Below are positions 24,428 through 33,564 of a stretch of DNA of 64,000 nucleotides, piece by piece. Position 1 is the first letter of the stretch, and the number at the start of each line of letters is the position of its first letter. The DNA is taken from NCBI RefSeq assembly GCF_900102795.1, contig NZ_FMWG01000012.1, positions 1 through 64,000 on the forward strand. Direction: 5' to 3'. The DNA comes from Epibacterium ulvae. GTDB taxonomy: Bacteria > Pseudomonadota > Alphaproteobacteria > Rhodobacterales > Rhodobacteraceae. Under the pieces are notes generated by a model that did not search any database, was not told the DNA's origin, and worked only from the letters and a program-made list of their open reading frames with translations. Made by a program: the position numbers and the translations under genes.

Positions 24428-25434
24428 CGAAGCCTCGAATAGCCATTGTGCCGGGCGACCCGTCTGGCATCGGGCCTGAATTGATCGCCAAATTGGTGAA
24501 TGACGAAGGCGTCCTGGAGGCCGCAGATGTGCTCTTGGTTGGCGACAGCCACCTATGGCAGCAGGGTGCGGAACAGACGAGCTTAGATGTACCGCTGAAC
24601 ACGATTTTCGAAGATGACATTGCAGAGCAATCGGGCATTTCTCACCTGGAACAAAACACCATTGACCCATCTGACATTCGAATTGCCGAAGTCACAGTTG
24701 CTGGCGGAACGACTTCGTTGCGCTGCCTCGATAAAGCGCTGGATCTGGCGCAAGTGGGGCTGGTTGATGGCGTTCTTTTTGGTCCGTTCAACAAGGCAGC
24801 GATGACCTCTGCTGGTCTGAACGCTGAAGACGAACACAAGTATATGGCCCGCTATCTGGGCTATGAAGGCTACCACTCTGAAATCAACGTTTTGGACGAG
24901 TTGATGACCACGCGAGTGACGTCGCACATCGGTCTGAAAGACGTCGCTGCGAATATCTCGGAAGAGGGCATTCTGAAGGCGGTCAATTTGGCGAATGACA
25001 CTCTGCGTAAAGCGGGCAAGGCTCGCCCAAGTATCGCTGTTGCTGCGCTGAACCCCCATGCGGGTGACAACGGGAAATTCGGTCGCGAAGAGATCGATGT
25101 TCTTGAGCCTGCGGTAAAAAAAGCACAGGAAAAACAAATGGATGTGACTGGCCCATGGCCGTCTGACACCGTTTTCTTGAAGGCAAAACGTGGTGAAGTG
25201 GATGCGGTTGTGACGATGTATCACGATCAAGGACAGATCGCGATCAAGCTGATGGGGTTTGAACGCGGTGTGACGGTTGCTGGTGGATTGCCGATCCCGG
25301 TGGCGACCCCCGCACATGGAACAGCCTTCGATATTGCTGGGCAGAACAAAGCCAATCTCGGTGCAACACGGCAGGCGTTTGATCTGTTGGTTCGAATGGC
25401 CAAGACACACCGCGCCCAACGCGACGCGGCTTAA
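24424..25434 (+). CDS. PdxA-family dehydrogenase
   Basis: A 336-residue protein of the PdxA family (NAD-dependent oxidation and decarboxylation of 4-phosphohydroxy acids). Seen: [17 protein letters not shown], metal-ligand His in [27 protein letters not shown] and [15 protein letters not shown]. The context is catabolic, not vitamin B6 synthesis, so it resembles PdxA2, which acts on 4-phosphoerythronate/threonate. The partner kinase usual for that role is absent from the window. Its substrate here is therefore open; it might use an unphosphorylated sugar acid. Confidence 0.82.
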   Translation: MTKPRIAIVPGDPSGIGPELIAKLVNDEGVLEAADVLLVGDSHLWQQGAEQTSLDVPLNTIFEDDIAEQSGISHLEQNTIDPSDIRIAEVTVAGGTTSLRCLDKALDLAQVGLVDGVLFGPFNKAAMTSAGLNAEDEHKYMARYLGYEGYHSEINVLDELMTTRVTSHIGLKDVAANISEEGILKAVNLANDTLRKAGKARPSIAVAALNPHAGDNGKFGREEIDVLEPAVKKAQEKQMDVTGPWPSDTVFLKAKRGEVDAVVTMYHDQGQIAIKLMGFERGVTVAGGLPIPVATPAHGTAFDIAGQNKANLGATRQAFDLLVRMAKTHRAQRDAA

Positions 25435-25444
25435 GGAGATTCCC

Positions 25445-26620
25445 ATGACTAAGATTAAATCTGTCCGCGCGCGCGTGTGGAATTGGACCGGTCCAACGGT
25501 TCCACCCACCGGCAACTTTTGTACGAATGCATCCGATGTGCTGTGGGACAAAGGCGACGCGATGTCGTCGTTCCGGTTCCACAATTGGCTGACTTGCGAG
25601 ATTGAAACCGACGATGGCACTGTTGGTATTGGCAACGCAGCCCTTGCGCCAACAATCGTTAAGAAAGCCATCGACAATTGGTACGCGCCAATGGTGATCG
25701 GAGAGGACCCGTTTGATTATGCTTACATATGGGAAAAGATGTACCGTCGTTCCCATGCATGGGGACGTAAGGGCATTGGGATGACAGCGATGTCGGCCAT
25801 CGACCTCGCGATCTGGGACTTGTTGGGCAAGCTCGCGGGCAAGCCAGTGTTCAAACTGCTTGGCGGGCGCACCAAAGAGAAAATTCCGGTTTATTACTCC
25901 AAACTCTATGCCGGACCAATTGAGACTATGCAAGCCGAGGCGGAAGAGGCCAAGAAAAACAACTACCAAGGCTACAAGATGCGCTTTGGATGGGGTCCGA
26001 AAGACGGAATGGCTGGTATGCGAGAGAACCTAAAACGGGTTGAAGCTGTTCGAGAAGTCGTCGGCTACGATGTTGACCTGATGTTGGAATGCTACCAAGG
26101 CTGGAACCTCGACTACACGAAACGCATGCTGCCTAAGCTCGCGAAATACGAACCGCGCTGGCTGGAAGAGCCGGTGATTGCGGATGACGTTGAAGGTTAC
26201 CGCGAACTGAATGCGATGAACATCGTGCCAATCTCAGGCGGAGAGCACGAATTTTCTGTCATTGGTTGTAAAGATCTGCTCGAAAAGAAAGCCGTTTCCG
26301 TTCTTCAATACGATACAAACCGTGTAGGTGGGATCACTGCAGCGCAGAAGATCAACGCGATTGCAGAAGCATTCCAGATTCCGGTCATCCCGCACGCCGG
26401 TCAGATGCACAACTATCACCTGACCATGGCCAATGCGAACTGCATGATCAGCGAATACTTCCCTGTGCACGACGTCGAGGTCGGGAACGAGCTTTTCTAC
26501 TACATCTTCGAAGGCGATCCTGATGCGGTTGATGGTTTCTTAGATTTGGATGACAACCTGCCAGGTCTGGGGATCTCGATCAGCGACAAACACCTCGAAC
26601 ACTTTGAGATTGAGGAGTAA
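25445..26620 (+). CDS. Enolase-superfamily sugar-acid dehydratase (rhamnonate/lyxonate type)
   Basis: A 391-residue member of the mandelate racemase subgroup nearest to L-rhamnonate dehydratase. ATG 25445 follows AAGGAG; longer readings upstream lack a site. Metal ligand positions are visible as [13 protein letters not shown] and GGEHEF, and the Asp-His pair as QYDTNRVGG and [11 protein letters not shown]. The first ligand is Glu where RhmD has Asp226. Reaction expected: removal of water from a sugar acid to give a 2-keto-3-deoxy acid. With the next two genes, the likely substrate is an L-pentonate such as L-lyxonate (inference). Confidence 0.85.
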   Translation: MTKIKSVRARVWNWTGPTVPPTGNFCTNASDVLWDKGDAMSSFRFHNWLTCEIETDDGTVGIGNAALAPTIVKKAIDNWYAPMVIGEDPFDYAYIWEKMYRRSHAWGRKGIGMTAMSAIDLAIWDLLGKLAGKPVFKLLGGRTKEKIPVYYSKLYAGPIETMQAEAEEAKKNNYQGYKMRFGWGPKDGMAGMRENLKRVEAVREVVGYDVDLMLECYQGWNLDYTKRMLPKLAKYEPRWLEEPVIADDVEGYRELNAMNIVPISGGEHEFSVIGCKDLLEKKAVSVLQYDTNRVGGITAAQKINAIAEAFQIPVIPHAGQMHNYHLTMANANCMISEYFPVHDVEVGNELFYYIFEGDPDAVDGFLDLDDNLPGLGISISDKHLEHFEIEE

Positions 26621-26622
26621 CC

Positions 26623-27537
26623 ATGTCCTTCAGCTACACAGGAATTTGGCCGGTTGCACCAACACCGTTCCAAGAGGATGGCTCGCTTGATCTCGAAGGC
26701 ATGAAGCGTGTTCTGGATTGTCTAATCGATCAGGGAGCAAATGGGATCTGCATTCTGGCGAATTTTTCCGAACAGTTTTTGCTCGCCGATGACGAACGTG
26801 AAACCCTCACCCGTCTGTGCATCGAGCATATAGCAGGTCGCGTGCCGGTGATTGTGACCACCAGCCATTATGCCACAAAAATTGCCGTGGAACGGGCGCA
26901 ATTCGCCAAAGATCTGGGGGCGGACATCGTGATGATGATGCCGCCATACCATGGCGCTTTACTCAAGGGGTCGCCTCAGCAGACCTATGATCAGTTCAAG
27001 GCGGTGGGTGAGGTTGGCATTCCGATTATGGTGCAGGACGCGCCGTTGTCTGGTGTCGATCTGTCTGTACCGCTTCTTGTGAAGATGGCGCAGGAAATCG
27101 ACATGGTGAAGCTCTTCAAAATCGAGTGCCCACGGGCTGCAAACAAGCTGCGCGATCTGATTACGGCAGGCGGCGATGCCATCGAAGCACCTTTCGATGG
27201 CGAAGAGGCGATTACGCTTCTGGCAGATCTGGACGGTGGGGCAACTGGCTCGATGACTTCGGGTATGATCGTGGATCAGATCAAACCGGTTCTGACGCAT
27301 TATTATGCGGGTCGATATGAAGAGGCGACCGCTGCTTATGGCCGTGTCGCTATGGCGATCAACCACGAGAACCGCCAGTGCGGTTGGCTGTCTTGTAAGG
27401 CAGCCATGGTCGAAGGCGGCGTGATCAAATCCGAAGCCAGTCGGCATCCGATTGAACCGCTGCATCCGGCCATTCGCAAACGTATGATTGATCTTTTGAA
27501 ACCTCTGGACCCAATGGTCCTGAACTGGGGGAAATAA
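26623..27537 (+). CDS. 2-keto-3-deoxy-L-pentonate dehydratase (DapA family)
   Basis: A 304-residue DapA/NAL-fold enzyme very like L-2-keto-3-deoxyarabonate dehydratase. Seen: GICILANFSEQFLLADDER, VIVTTSHYATK, MMPPYHGALLKG, Schiff-base Lys in VKLFKIECP, and EAPFDGEEAITLLADLDGGATG. It would convert 2-keto-3-deoxy-L-pentonate to 2-oxoglutarate semialdehyde. It starts two bases after the enolase-family gene stop, in the same operon. Confidence 0.85.
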   Translation: MSFSYTGIWPVAPTPFQEDGSLDLEGMKRVLDCLIDQGANGICILANFSEQFLLADDERETLTRLCIEHIAGRVPVIVTTSHYATKIAVERAQFAKDLGADIVMMMPPYHGALLKGSPQQTYDQFKAVGEVGIPIMVQDAPLSGVDLSVPLLVKMAQEIDMVKLFKIECPRAANKLRDLITAGGDAIEAPFDGEEAITLLADLDGGATGSMTSGMIVDQIKPVLTHYYAGRYEEATAAYGRVAMAINHENRQCGWLSCKAAMVEGGVIKSEASRHPIEPLHPAIRKRMIDLLKPLDPMVLNWGK

Positions 27538-27538
27538 T

Positions 27539-29041
27539 ATGATTTTTGGTAAGAACTTGATCGACGGGGCCTGGGTTGGCTCTGAAGAAATGGCAGTATC
27601 TCATGATCTTGAGGGCCAAAGCTTTGCTCAAGCGGCAAGCGAACAGGTTGATGAAGCCTGCCTTGCTGCCCGCCGCGATTTCCGTGCTTATAGTGGTACG
27701 TCACGCACTGATCGTGCCGTATTTTTGCGTACCATCGCTGAACAGATAGATGTTCTGGGCGATGAAATAACCCAAACCGGCATGTCGGAAACCGGCCTTC
27801 CCGAAGCCCGCCTCGTCGGTGAGCGTGGCCGCACAACCGGTCAATTGCGCATGTTTGCGGATCTGATCGAAAAAACAGGTTATCTTGATATCCGTAAAGA
27901 TGATGCCCTCCCGGATCGGACACCTCTTCCACGTCCGGATCTGCGCCTGATGCACAAAGCTATTGGTCCCGTTGCCGTGTTTGGAGCGTCGAATTTCCCG
28001 CTCGCTTTCTCGACCGCTGGCGGTGACACGGCTTCGGCTTTGGCTGCAGGCTGTCCTGTGATCGTGAAAGGTCATGGTGCGCACGCCGGTACAGCTGAAC
28101 TGGTGGCCCAAGCGATTGCGAAAGCAATTGAACTGACGGGCATGCCCAAGGCAACTTTTCAGATGCTGCAAGGCTCTGGTCGAAAGGTAGGCAGCGCACT
28201 CGTGCAGCACCCAGAGATTACGGCTGTTGGTTTTACGGGTTCATTGGCTGGAGGGCGTGCGCTTTATGATCTGTGTCATGCGCGCCCTTCACCGATCCCG
28301 TTTTATGGTGAACTTGGGTCTGTGAATCCAATGTTTTGTCTGCCCGTTGCCATGGAAACCCGTGCTGCTGAGATCGGCGCAGGCTGGGCGGCATCGCTCA
28401 CTATGGGAGCAGGCCAATTTTGCACCAACCCGGGCGTTGCTGTGATGGTCAAAGGCCCTCAGGCCGACACGCTCGAAGAAGCCTGTGTGGGTACCCTAAG
28501 GGGCGTTGCAGAGCAGAAAATGCTGACAGATGACATTCACGGCGCATTCGAACAAGGTGTTCAGACCTTCAAAGAGCTGATGATTGAAGTTGGCTCCTGT
28601 GGCACTGCATCTGCTAAACGCTCAGCTTTACCTGCGCTTTTTAAAGTCTCAGCCAAGGAGTGGATGGCAAATCGTCAACTTCAAGAAGAAGTCTTTGGCG
28701 CAGCGGGTATCATCGTGCTTTGCGAAGATGTCGCTGAAATGCAGGCGTTGGCCGAAGTATTGGAGGGCCAGCTTACAACAACCCTGCATCTGGATGAGGG
28801 CGACACCGTATTGGCAACCGGGCTTCTTTCGATCCTTGAGGAAAAGGCGGGTCGCATTCTGGCCAACGGATTTCCAACAGGGGTCGAGGTCTGTTCATCC
28901 ATGATGCACGGCGGCCCTTACCCGGCGAGCACCGATACGCGGGCAACATCCGTTGGTACGTTGGCGATTGTGCGGTGGCTGCGTCCTATCAGCTACCAAA
29001 ACATCCCAGAAGCACTGCTTCCAGCTGAGCTACAAGGTTAA
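27539..29041 (+). CDS. 2-oxoglutarate semialdehyde dehydrogenase
   Basis: A 500-residue aldehyde dehydrogenase of the KGSADH group: ETGLPEARLVGERGRTTGQL, IGPVAVFGASNFPLAFS, catalytic Glu in FYGELGSVNPMF and Cys in GAGQFCTNPG. It oxidises 2-oxoglutarate semialdehyde to 2-oxoglutarate, the last step of the non-phosphorylating pentonate (Weimberg-type) route, feeding the citrate cycle. It starts directly after the DapA-family gene. Confidence 0.88.
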   Translation: MIFGKNLIDGAWVGSEEMAVSHDLEGQSFAQAASEQVDEACLAARRDFRAYSGTSRTDRAVFLRTIAEQIDVLGDEITQTGMSETGLPEARLVGERGRTTGQLRMFADLIEKTGYLDIRKDDALPDRTPLPRPDLRLMHKAIGPVAVFGASNFPLAFSTAGGDTASALAAGCPVIVKGHGAHAGTAELVAQAIAKAIELTGMPKATFQMLQGSGRKVGSALVQHPEITAVGFTGSLAGGRALYDLCHARPSPIPFYGELGSVNPMFCLPVAMETRAAEIGAGWAASLTMGAGQFCTNPGVAVMVKGPQADTLEEACVGTLRGVAEQKMLTDDIHGAFEQGVQTFKELMIEVGSCGTASAKRSALPALFKVSAKEWMANRQLQEEVFGAAGIIVLCEDVAEMQALAEVLEGQLTTTLHLDEGDTVLATGLLSILEEKAGRILANGFPTGVEVCSSMMHGGPYPASTDTRATSVGTLAIVRWLRPISYQNIPEALLPAELQG

Positions 29042-29051
29042 ATGATCTGAT

Positions 29052-29065
29052 TGTGACCGGGAAAA
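29052..29065. promoter_or_regulatory. Half operator upstream of repressor 2
   Basis: TGTGACCGGGAAAA keeps one half of the TGTKACCGGTMACA motif, 37 bases before the repressor gene, consistent with weak autoregulation. Confidence 0.45.
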
Positions 29066-29101
29066 AACTGTTCTACTCTCTGAGAAAACCGGAGAAAAAC
29101 A

Positions 29102-30142
29102 ATGGGCAGAAAAACCCCCGGTCATAAACCCGTGACGATGCGAGATGTTGCAAAAGCAGCAGGTGTATCGAGAATGACTGTCAGCCGCGCGTTGAAAAAG
29201 GACAGTCCGATTTCCAAAGAAACGCGCGAATATATTTTGAAAGTTGTTAAAGACATGAACTATGTTCCCGACCAGATGGCCGGGTCGCTGACCACAAAGA
29301 AGTCAGGGTTTGTGGGTGTTCTTTTGCCCTCTTTGAACAACCTTCATTTTGCACAGACCGTTCAGTCGCTGACCGAAGTTATCGAAGAGCAGGGCTTACA
29401 GCTGCTTTTGGGGCACACAGAATACAAGCCGGATCGAGAAGAGCAGATTGTTGAAACCATGCTGCGCAGGCGCCCCGAAGCAATGGTCCTGTCTTATGAC
29501 GGCCACACAGAACGCACTGTTGAACTTCTCCGTGATGCCTCCATCCCGGTGGTGGAGATCTGGGAAAAGCCAACAGCGCCTATTGAGCATACAGTAGGTT
29601 TTTCAAACGAGCAGGCCGCCTACGATATGACGCAAGCGGTGCTAAAGCGCGGCTTCAAGAATATTGTTTTTCTTGGCGAAAACAAAGATGACTGGACCCG
29701 TGGAGCGGCAAGGCGCAAAGGCTTTAAGCGGGCGATGCTGGAAGCAGGACGCAATCCGGATGCGGAAATCCGATTTGGTACGCCGCCATTGTCTATCGAG
29801 GACGGCGCCGCCGCGATCGATCTGGTGCTAAAAGAATATCCGGACACGGATTGTATTTTCTGCGTTTCAGACATGGCTGCATTCGGTGTGCAAAGTCGGT
29901 TAAAGGCGATGGGAGTGCCTGTTCCTGAACAGATTTCTGTGGTCGGGTTTGGTAACTTTGAGGTGTCTCGATTTGCTTCTCCGACCATCAGCACGGTGGT
30001 TGTAGATCCGGCGGCTATTGGTCAGGCGACCGGAAACCTGATCGTTGATCTGCTTTCCCTCGCAGAGAATGCGCCCGATTCCGCGCAGCACATCAATTTG
30101 CCTCCGACCATAGAGTTTCGTGACAGTCTGAAATCTCCTTAA
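29102..30142 (+). CDS. LacI/GntR-type repressor 2
   Basis: A 346-residue LacI-family regulator with HTH at residues 12-35 (VTMRDVAKAAGVSRMTVSRA), hinge MNYVPDQMAGSL and a sensor domain (VEIWEKPTAPIEHTVGFSN, VGFGNFEVSRFASP). It is a paralogue of the repressor at 15287-16339 and lies at the end of the catabolic operon. TGTKACCGGTMACA-like sites occur upstream of the propeller gene, of this gene and of the lactonase, so it probably controls those units. Confidence 0.87.
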   Translation: MGRKTPGHKPVTMRDVAKAAGVSRMTVSRALKKDSPISKETREYILKVVKDMNYVPDQMAGSLTTKKSGFVGVLLPSLNNLHFAQTVQSLTEVIEEQGLQLLLGHTEYKPDREEQIVETMLRRRPEAMVLSYDGHTERTVELLRDASIPVVEIWEKPTAPIEHTVGFSNEQAAYDMTQAVLKRGFKNIVFLGENKDDWTRGAARRKGFKRAMLEAGRNPDAEIRFGTPPLSIEDGAAAIDLVLKEYPDTDCIFCVSDMAAFGVQSRLKAMGVPVPEQISVVGFGNFEVSRFASPTISTVVVDPAAIGQATGNLIVDLLSLAENAPDSAQHINLPPTIEFRDSLKSP

Positions 30143-30185
30143 ATTAAATCTCTAAGTCACTGATATATTTTATTTTAAATATCTA

Positions 30186-30223
30186 TGTTACCGGTCCCAT
30201 ATTTGATATTGTGACCGATAACA
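30186..30223. promoter_or_regulatory. Two operators for repressor 2 before lactonase unit
   Basis: TGTTACCGGTCCCA (30186-30199) and TGTGACCGATAACA (30210-30223) flank an AT-rich 10-bp spacer upstream of the relic ABC gene and the SMP-30 lactonase. Confidence 0.6.
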
Positions 30224-30236
30224 AGGTGGGGGAAGA

Positions 30237-30446
30237 ATGCCCAAAATTCAACTGGAGAGCCTCTTAAAACGGTGCGAGGACTTCGAGATGGAAGAAGACG
30301 CGTTCACCGTTTTCGACGGCCCGTCAGGCTGCGGACTTGAACCAAAGGCGCGCGACTTAGCGACGCGACGTGAGGACCACCAAATCAAATCAAATTTCAA
30401 GAAGGAGCTGGCTGATGTTTGGCTTATTAGAAGGCACGGGGTTTGA
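30237..30446 (+). pseudogene. UgpC-type sugar ABC ATPase relic
   Basis: ATG 30237 has a purine-rich site upstream. The translation (MPKIQLESLLKRCEDFE, then FTVFDGPSGCGL) matches the first residues and the P-loop of UgpC/MalK-like ATPases, with most of the segment between them and everything after the P-loop missing. It overlaps the start of the lactonase gene. It appears to be a heavily deleted importer gene left under the same operators. Confidence 0.45.
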
Positions 30447-31338
30447 AGCCATCGAACCTGAATTCAACGAATGCTTCATCGGTCATGCGCGTGTTGAGCG
30501 ACTTTGGACTGGCGCACGTTGGTCAGAAGGCCCAGCTTGGTTTCCAGCGGGACGCTATTTGGTTTGGTCGGACATTCCAAACAATCGCATGATGCGATGG
30601 GACGAGACCGATGGTTCAGTGTCCGAGTTCCGCGCACCTTCGAACAATACCAACGGCAACACAGTGGACGAGCAGGGGCGCTTGGTGTCTTGCGAGCACC
30701 TGACACGTCGCGTGACCCGGACTGATTTTGATGGAACCGTTACTGTCATCGCTGATGCTATAGATGGTAAGCAGTTGAATTCGCCTAACGATGTGGTGGT
30801 GAAATCAGATGGCTCGATTTGGTTTACCGACCCGTCATACGGCATCATGATGGATTACGAAGGCGACCGTGCTGATAGTGAAATCGGAGCCTGCCATGTG
30901 TATCGCTGGGATCCTGAAACTAAGAACATCGAAGCTGTTGCTACGGATTTTGTAAAACCAAACGGTCTCGCCTTTTCCTCGGACGAAAAGTTTCTTTTTG
31001 TCTCGGACACTGGTGGGACTCATCAAGACGGTGGTCCAGCGCATATCCGAAAAATACCAATTTCCGACGACGGTAAGCAGCTGACGAAGGGGGCGGTTTT
31101 TGCCGACTGCACCAATGGTTTCTTTGATGGGTTCCGCTTGGATCGCGCAGGGCGGATTTGGAGTTCTGCGGCCGACGGTGTTCATTGTCTAAATACGAAC
31201 GGAAATCTGATCGGAAAAGTGCACATTCCCGAAATTGTTGGGAATGTTTGTTTCGGTGGCAGTAAGCTCAATCGGCTCTTTATTGCCGCGACGAGCTCGC
31301 TCTATTCGGTTTATTTAAACGTAAATGGATTGAAATGA
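30415..31338 (+). CDS. SMP-30/gluconolactonase family lactonase
   Basis: A ~307-residue six-bladed propeller enzyme. ATG 30415 follows AAGGAG; earlier in-frame codons lack a site. Motifs: WSEGPAWFPAGRYLVWSDIP with the metal Glu, LNSPNDVVVKSDGSIWFTDP with Asn-Asp ligands, KPNGLAFSSDEKFLFVSDTG. It hydrolyses sugar lactones to acids and would supply the pentonate for the dehydratase. No sugar dehydrogenase gene accompanies it. Confidence 0.87.
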   Translation: MFGLLEGTGFEAIEPEFNECFIGHARVERLWTGARWSEGPAWFPAGRYLVWSDIPNNRMMRWDETDGSVSEFRAPSNNTNGNTVDEQGRLVSCEHLTRRVTRTDFDGTVTVIADAIDGKQLNSPNDVVVKSDGSIWFTDPSYGIMMDYEGDRADSEIGACHVYRWDPETKNIEAVATDFVKPNGLAFSSDEKFLFVSDTGGTHQDGGPAHIRKIPISDDGKQLTKGAVFADCTNGFFDGFRLDRAGRIWSSAADGVHCLNTNGNLIGKVHIPEIVGNVCFGGSKLNRLFIAATSSLYSVYLNVNGLK

Positions 31339-31927
31339 TCTTTAGTCGTCCAATACCACCTTGCGCCAAGCGAACCGCGCCTTGTTTGCGGGAGTCCCAA
31401 AAGTAAGGACATTGGGTCACGGGCAAGACGAAGAACGGAACACGTTGTCCAGAAGAATTACGCACCAAAGCGGTGCGGATGGTTTTGGATTACGACACAG
31501 AATATGCGAGCAGATCGGCGGCAATATTGTCGATCTCTCAGGAGGTTAGATGCCGCTGGGACAGCTTGCGCGCCCGTCGGAGGCGTTGGACCTGACCTTT
31601 TCAATGGCTGCGCCCAACCGGATACCTGACAGTCTCCAGTTAGGTATTGTTTTATATTTCGAGAGTGGTCCAACTACTGGCCGAAGCGCGAGAGGCAACG
31701 CAAACCCCTCTGGGGCATTTGGGGGCACTGCGGGCATCACGTTGTGGGTTCTACGTCTGTTACATTCCAAGAGCGAATGGCGGTTCAGACAGGATCTAAC
31801 AATTGGCGGTGGCCGGTCTTTTTGCAGCTAGTAATTGGGATGGTTTGGTGCAAACAACCCTCCGGTTCCCCTTGATTTACGCGCTGGATATTTAAATTTA
31901 TACTGCGCATAGCAGAAGGGATCTAAT
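31339..31927. other. Degraded stretch with IS3 remnant
   Basis: About 590 bp without an intact gene. It carries the OrfA fragment listed separately and otherwise shows frames broken by stops on both strands. The last ~70 bases are AT-rich and probably hold the promoter of the MerR-type gene. Confidence 0.5.
31428..31545 (+). mobile_element. IS3-family OrfA fragment
   Basis: About 35 codons read CPEELRTKAVRMVLDYDTEY and ASRSAAILSI, matching the start of IS3-family OrfA proteins (PEELRERAVRMV...EY.S...AI pattern). No OrfB follows. It is an inactive remnant. Confidence 0.55.
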
Positions 31928-32293
31928 ATGCAGGCCAAAGAAGCAGCGGATCGGCTCGGAATTACACAGCGTATGTTACGCCATTACGAAAAAGAGGGCC
32001 TTTTGGATGTTAGCAGAACGCTGAACGGGTATCGCTGCTACTCGGAATCCGATCTGCGCCGCGCCGGACGCATTCGGGATTTCATTGCAACAGGTTTTTC
32101 AACACGTGAAATCCGGGCGATGAGCGCCTGCCTCTCTGACGACGGATCCGGGCCATGCGAGGGCGGTGTCCAAAAGCTGACTGAAAAGCTAGAACACATA
32201 GACCGGCTCAAAGCAGAACTGGACGAGAAGCGGGACGCCGTGATCAACAGGTTGTATTTGTTGAAAAAAGGTCTCATTCTCGAAAAAAACTGA
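31928..32293 (+). CDS. MerR-family regulator
   Basis: A 121-residue regulator with a MerR winged helix at residues 1-70 (KEAADRLGITQRMLRHYEKEG...GYRCYSESDLRR) and a C-terminal coiled coil (KLTEKLEHIDRLKAELDEKRD). ATG 31928 follows AAGGGA. Only one Cys pair-like residue is present in the effector region, so metal sensing is not indicated. Target unknown; the AraC-type gene follows 127 bases later. Confidence 0.85.
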   Translation: MQAKEAADRLGITQRMLRHYEKEGLLDVSRTLNGYRCYSESDLRRAGRIRDFIATGFSTREIRAMSACLSDDGSGPCEGGVQKLTEKLEHIDRLKAELDEKRDAVINRLYLLKKGLILEKN

Positions 32294-32420
32294 TCCGTTC
32301 AAATTCGATATCCGAACGGTTCCAGAAGAAGATTTTTGAGATCTACCCAAAGAAAATGAGCAGGCCGCACTCATACGTCTTCTCTTAAAAAGTACCCAGA
32401 TATTTGCTCATGATTTTGCG

Positions 32421-33329
32421 ATGACAGCCAGTTTGAACAAAGACATTAAGATTCTCCCGGATCAGCTCACCGATTATTCCTTTGCACATCAAATCTGGGA
32501 GGGACGCTACGGTTCTGTTATCCGAAAAATTGTTCATGATGATTTGCGAAATGTTGATTTTATCTCCACGCATCCGTGTGTGGCTCACATTATATATGGA
32601 ACAGAGACGTTTTATTCAGAAAACGGCGAAGACCTCGTTCTCAAAGACCGAGACCTGATTTTTGTTCCTCGCGGTCAACTGATGCGATCAGATTTCAAAA
32701 TGGAGGATGGACCGCTTCGCGCAGTTCTCGTCTTCTTCTCTGACCGTCTTATTGATGAATTTCTGGATGAAGCGGGTACCCGGATTGAAACGCAGCCGAT
32801 TGCAAATCCCCTCAAAGTTGATGCGAACGAACACCTGACCCAATTCATCAAAAGCACACATGCAATCTATCATGACCTTCAGGTGGATGAGCAGTTGATG
32901 AGGAATAAGTTGCTCGAGCTGCTGTTGCTCCTGTCCACATTGATCGGCAAAGAGCAGATAAAAGAACTCCTTTTTAGTGGCAGATCCGCGCAATCATCCG
33001 GTAACTTTAAGCGAACGATCGAGCGTTACGCGCTAGAACAGATCCCACTTGAAACCTTGGCGTTGCTCACTGGGCGCTCGATGTCCTCGTTCAAACGTGA
33101 TTTTCAGCGTATCTTCCAAAGTTCACCGGCAAAATGGTTCAGAGAGCAACGATTGAACAAAGCACGGGATCTTTTGGAGACCGGGTCGCTTTCCGTGACC
33201 GAGATTGCACTCGAAATTCACTACGACAGCACGTCACATTTCATCGAACAATTCAAAGCCCGGTTCGGCTGTACGCCTTTGCGTTACAGACGGGATAAAA
33301 GCGCTGAAGAAGCACATTCCGAGAGTTAG
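32421..33329 (+). CDS. AraC-family regulator with cupin-like sensor
   Basis: A 302-residue protein. Residues 1-~150 form a cupin-type sensor region (FVPRGQLMRSDF), and the C-terminal ~100 residues carry two HTH motifs (IPLETLALLTGRSMSSFKRDF and VTEIALEIHYDSTSHFIEQF, ending FGCTPLRYR). This arrangement is that of AraC/ExsA-like activators. It stands alone before a strong terminator, so targets are not evident; the downstream RTX gene is a candidate. Confidence 0.85.
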   Translation: MTASLNKDIKILPDQLTDYSFAHQIWEGRYGSVIRKIVHDDLRNVDFISTHPCVAHIIYGTETFYSENGEDLVLKDRDLIFVPRGQLMRSDFKMEDGPLRAVLVFFSDRLIDEFLDEAGTRIETQPIANPLKVDANEHLTQFIKSTHAIYHDLQVDEQLMRNKLLELLLLLSTLIGKEQIKELLFSGRSAQSSGNFKRTIERYALEQIPLETLALLTGRSMSSFKRDFQRIFQSSPAKWFREQRLNKARDLLETGSLSVTEIALEIHYDSTSHFIEQFKARFGCTPLRYRRDKSAEEAHSES

Positions 33330-33368
33330 CATTGCTCTGATTTTATTGAAAATTTTTCTTAATTTGAA

Positions 33369-33396
33369 GCCTGCGATTAACGCGGGCTTTTTTTTA
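33369..33396 (+). terminator. Terminator after AraC-type gene
   Basis: GCCTGCG (33369-33375) pairs with CGCGGGC (33381-33387), including one G-T pair, around ATTAA, followed by nine T. A classic intrinsic terminator. Confidence 0.9.
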
Positions 33397-33564
33397 ACCA
33401 ATCGGTAAATTCGTGACCCGTTCCCGGCATTTTTGACCCAATACGGCAAGACGGGTAGGCGCTCACAGATCATAAGACCCCCAAAGTATTGAGGAAATGA
33501 AATCCTGCGTGTTGCCCTTTTGGCCTTCACGCCTTCAAAGAGACATTGATCAGAGAGTTTTGAC

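Noticed and set aside
24424-25434. Assignment as biosynthetic PdxA for vitamin B6
   Set aside because: It lies inside a sugar-acid catabolic operon with translational coupling, so a catabolic PdxA2-like role is more likely.
32421-33329. Grouping the MerR and AraC regulators with the sugar-acid locus
   Set aside because: A degraded IS-containing gap lies between them and none of the sugar-locus operators is present upstream.
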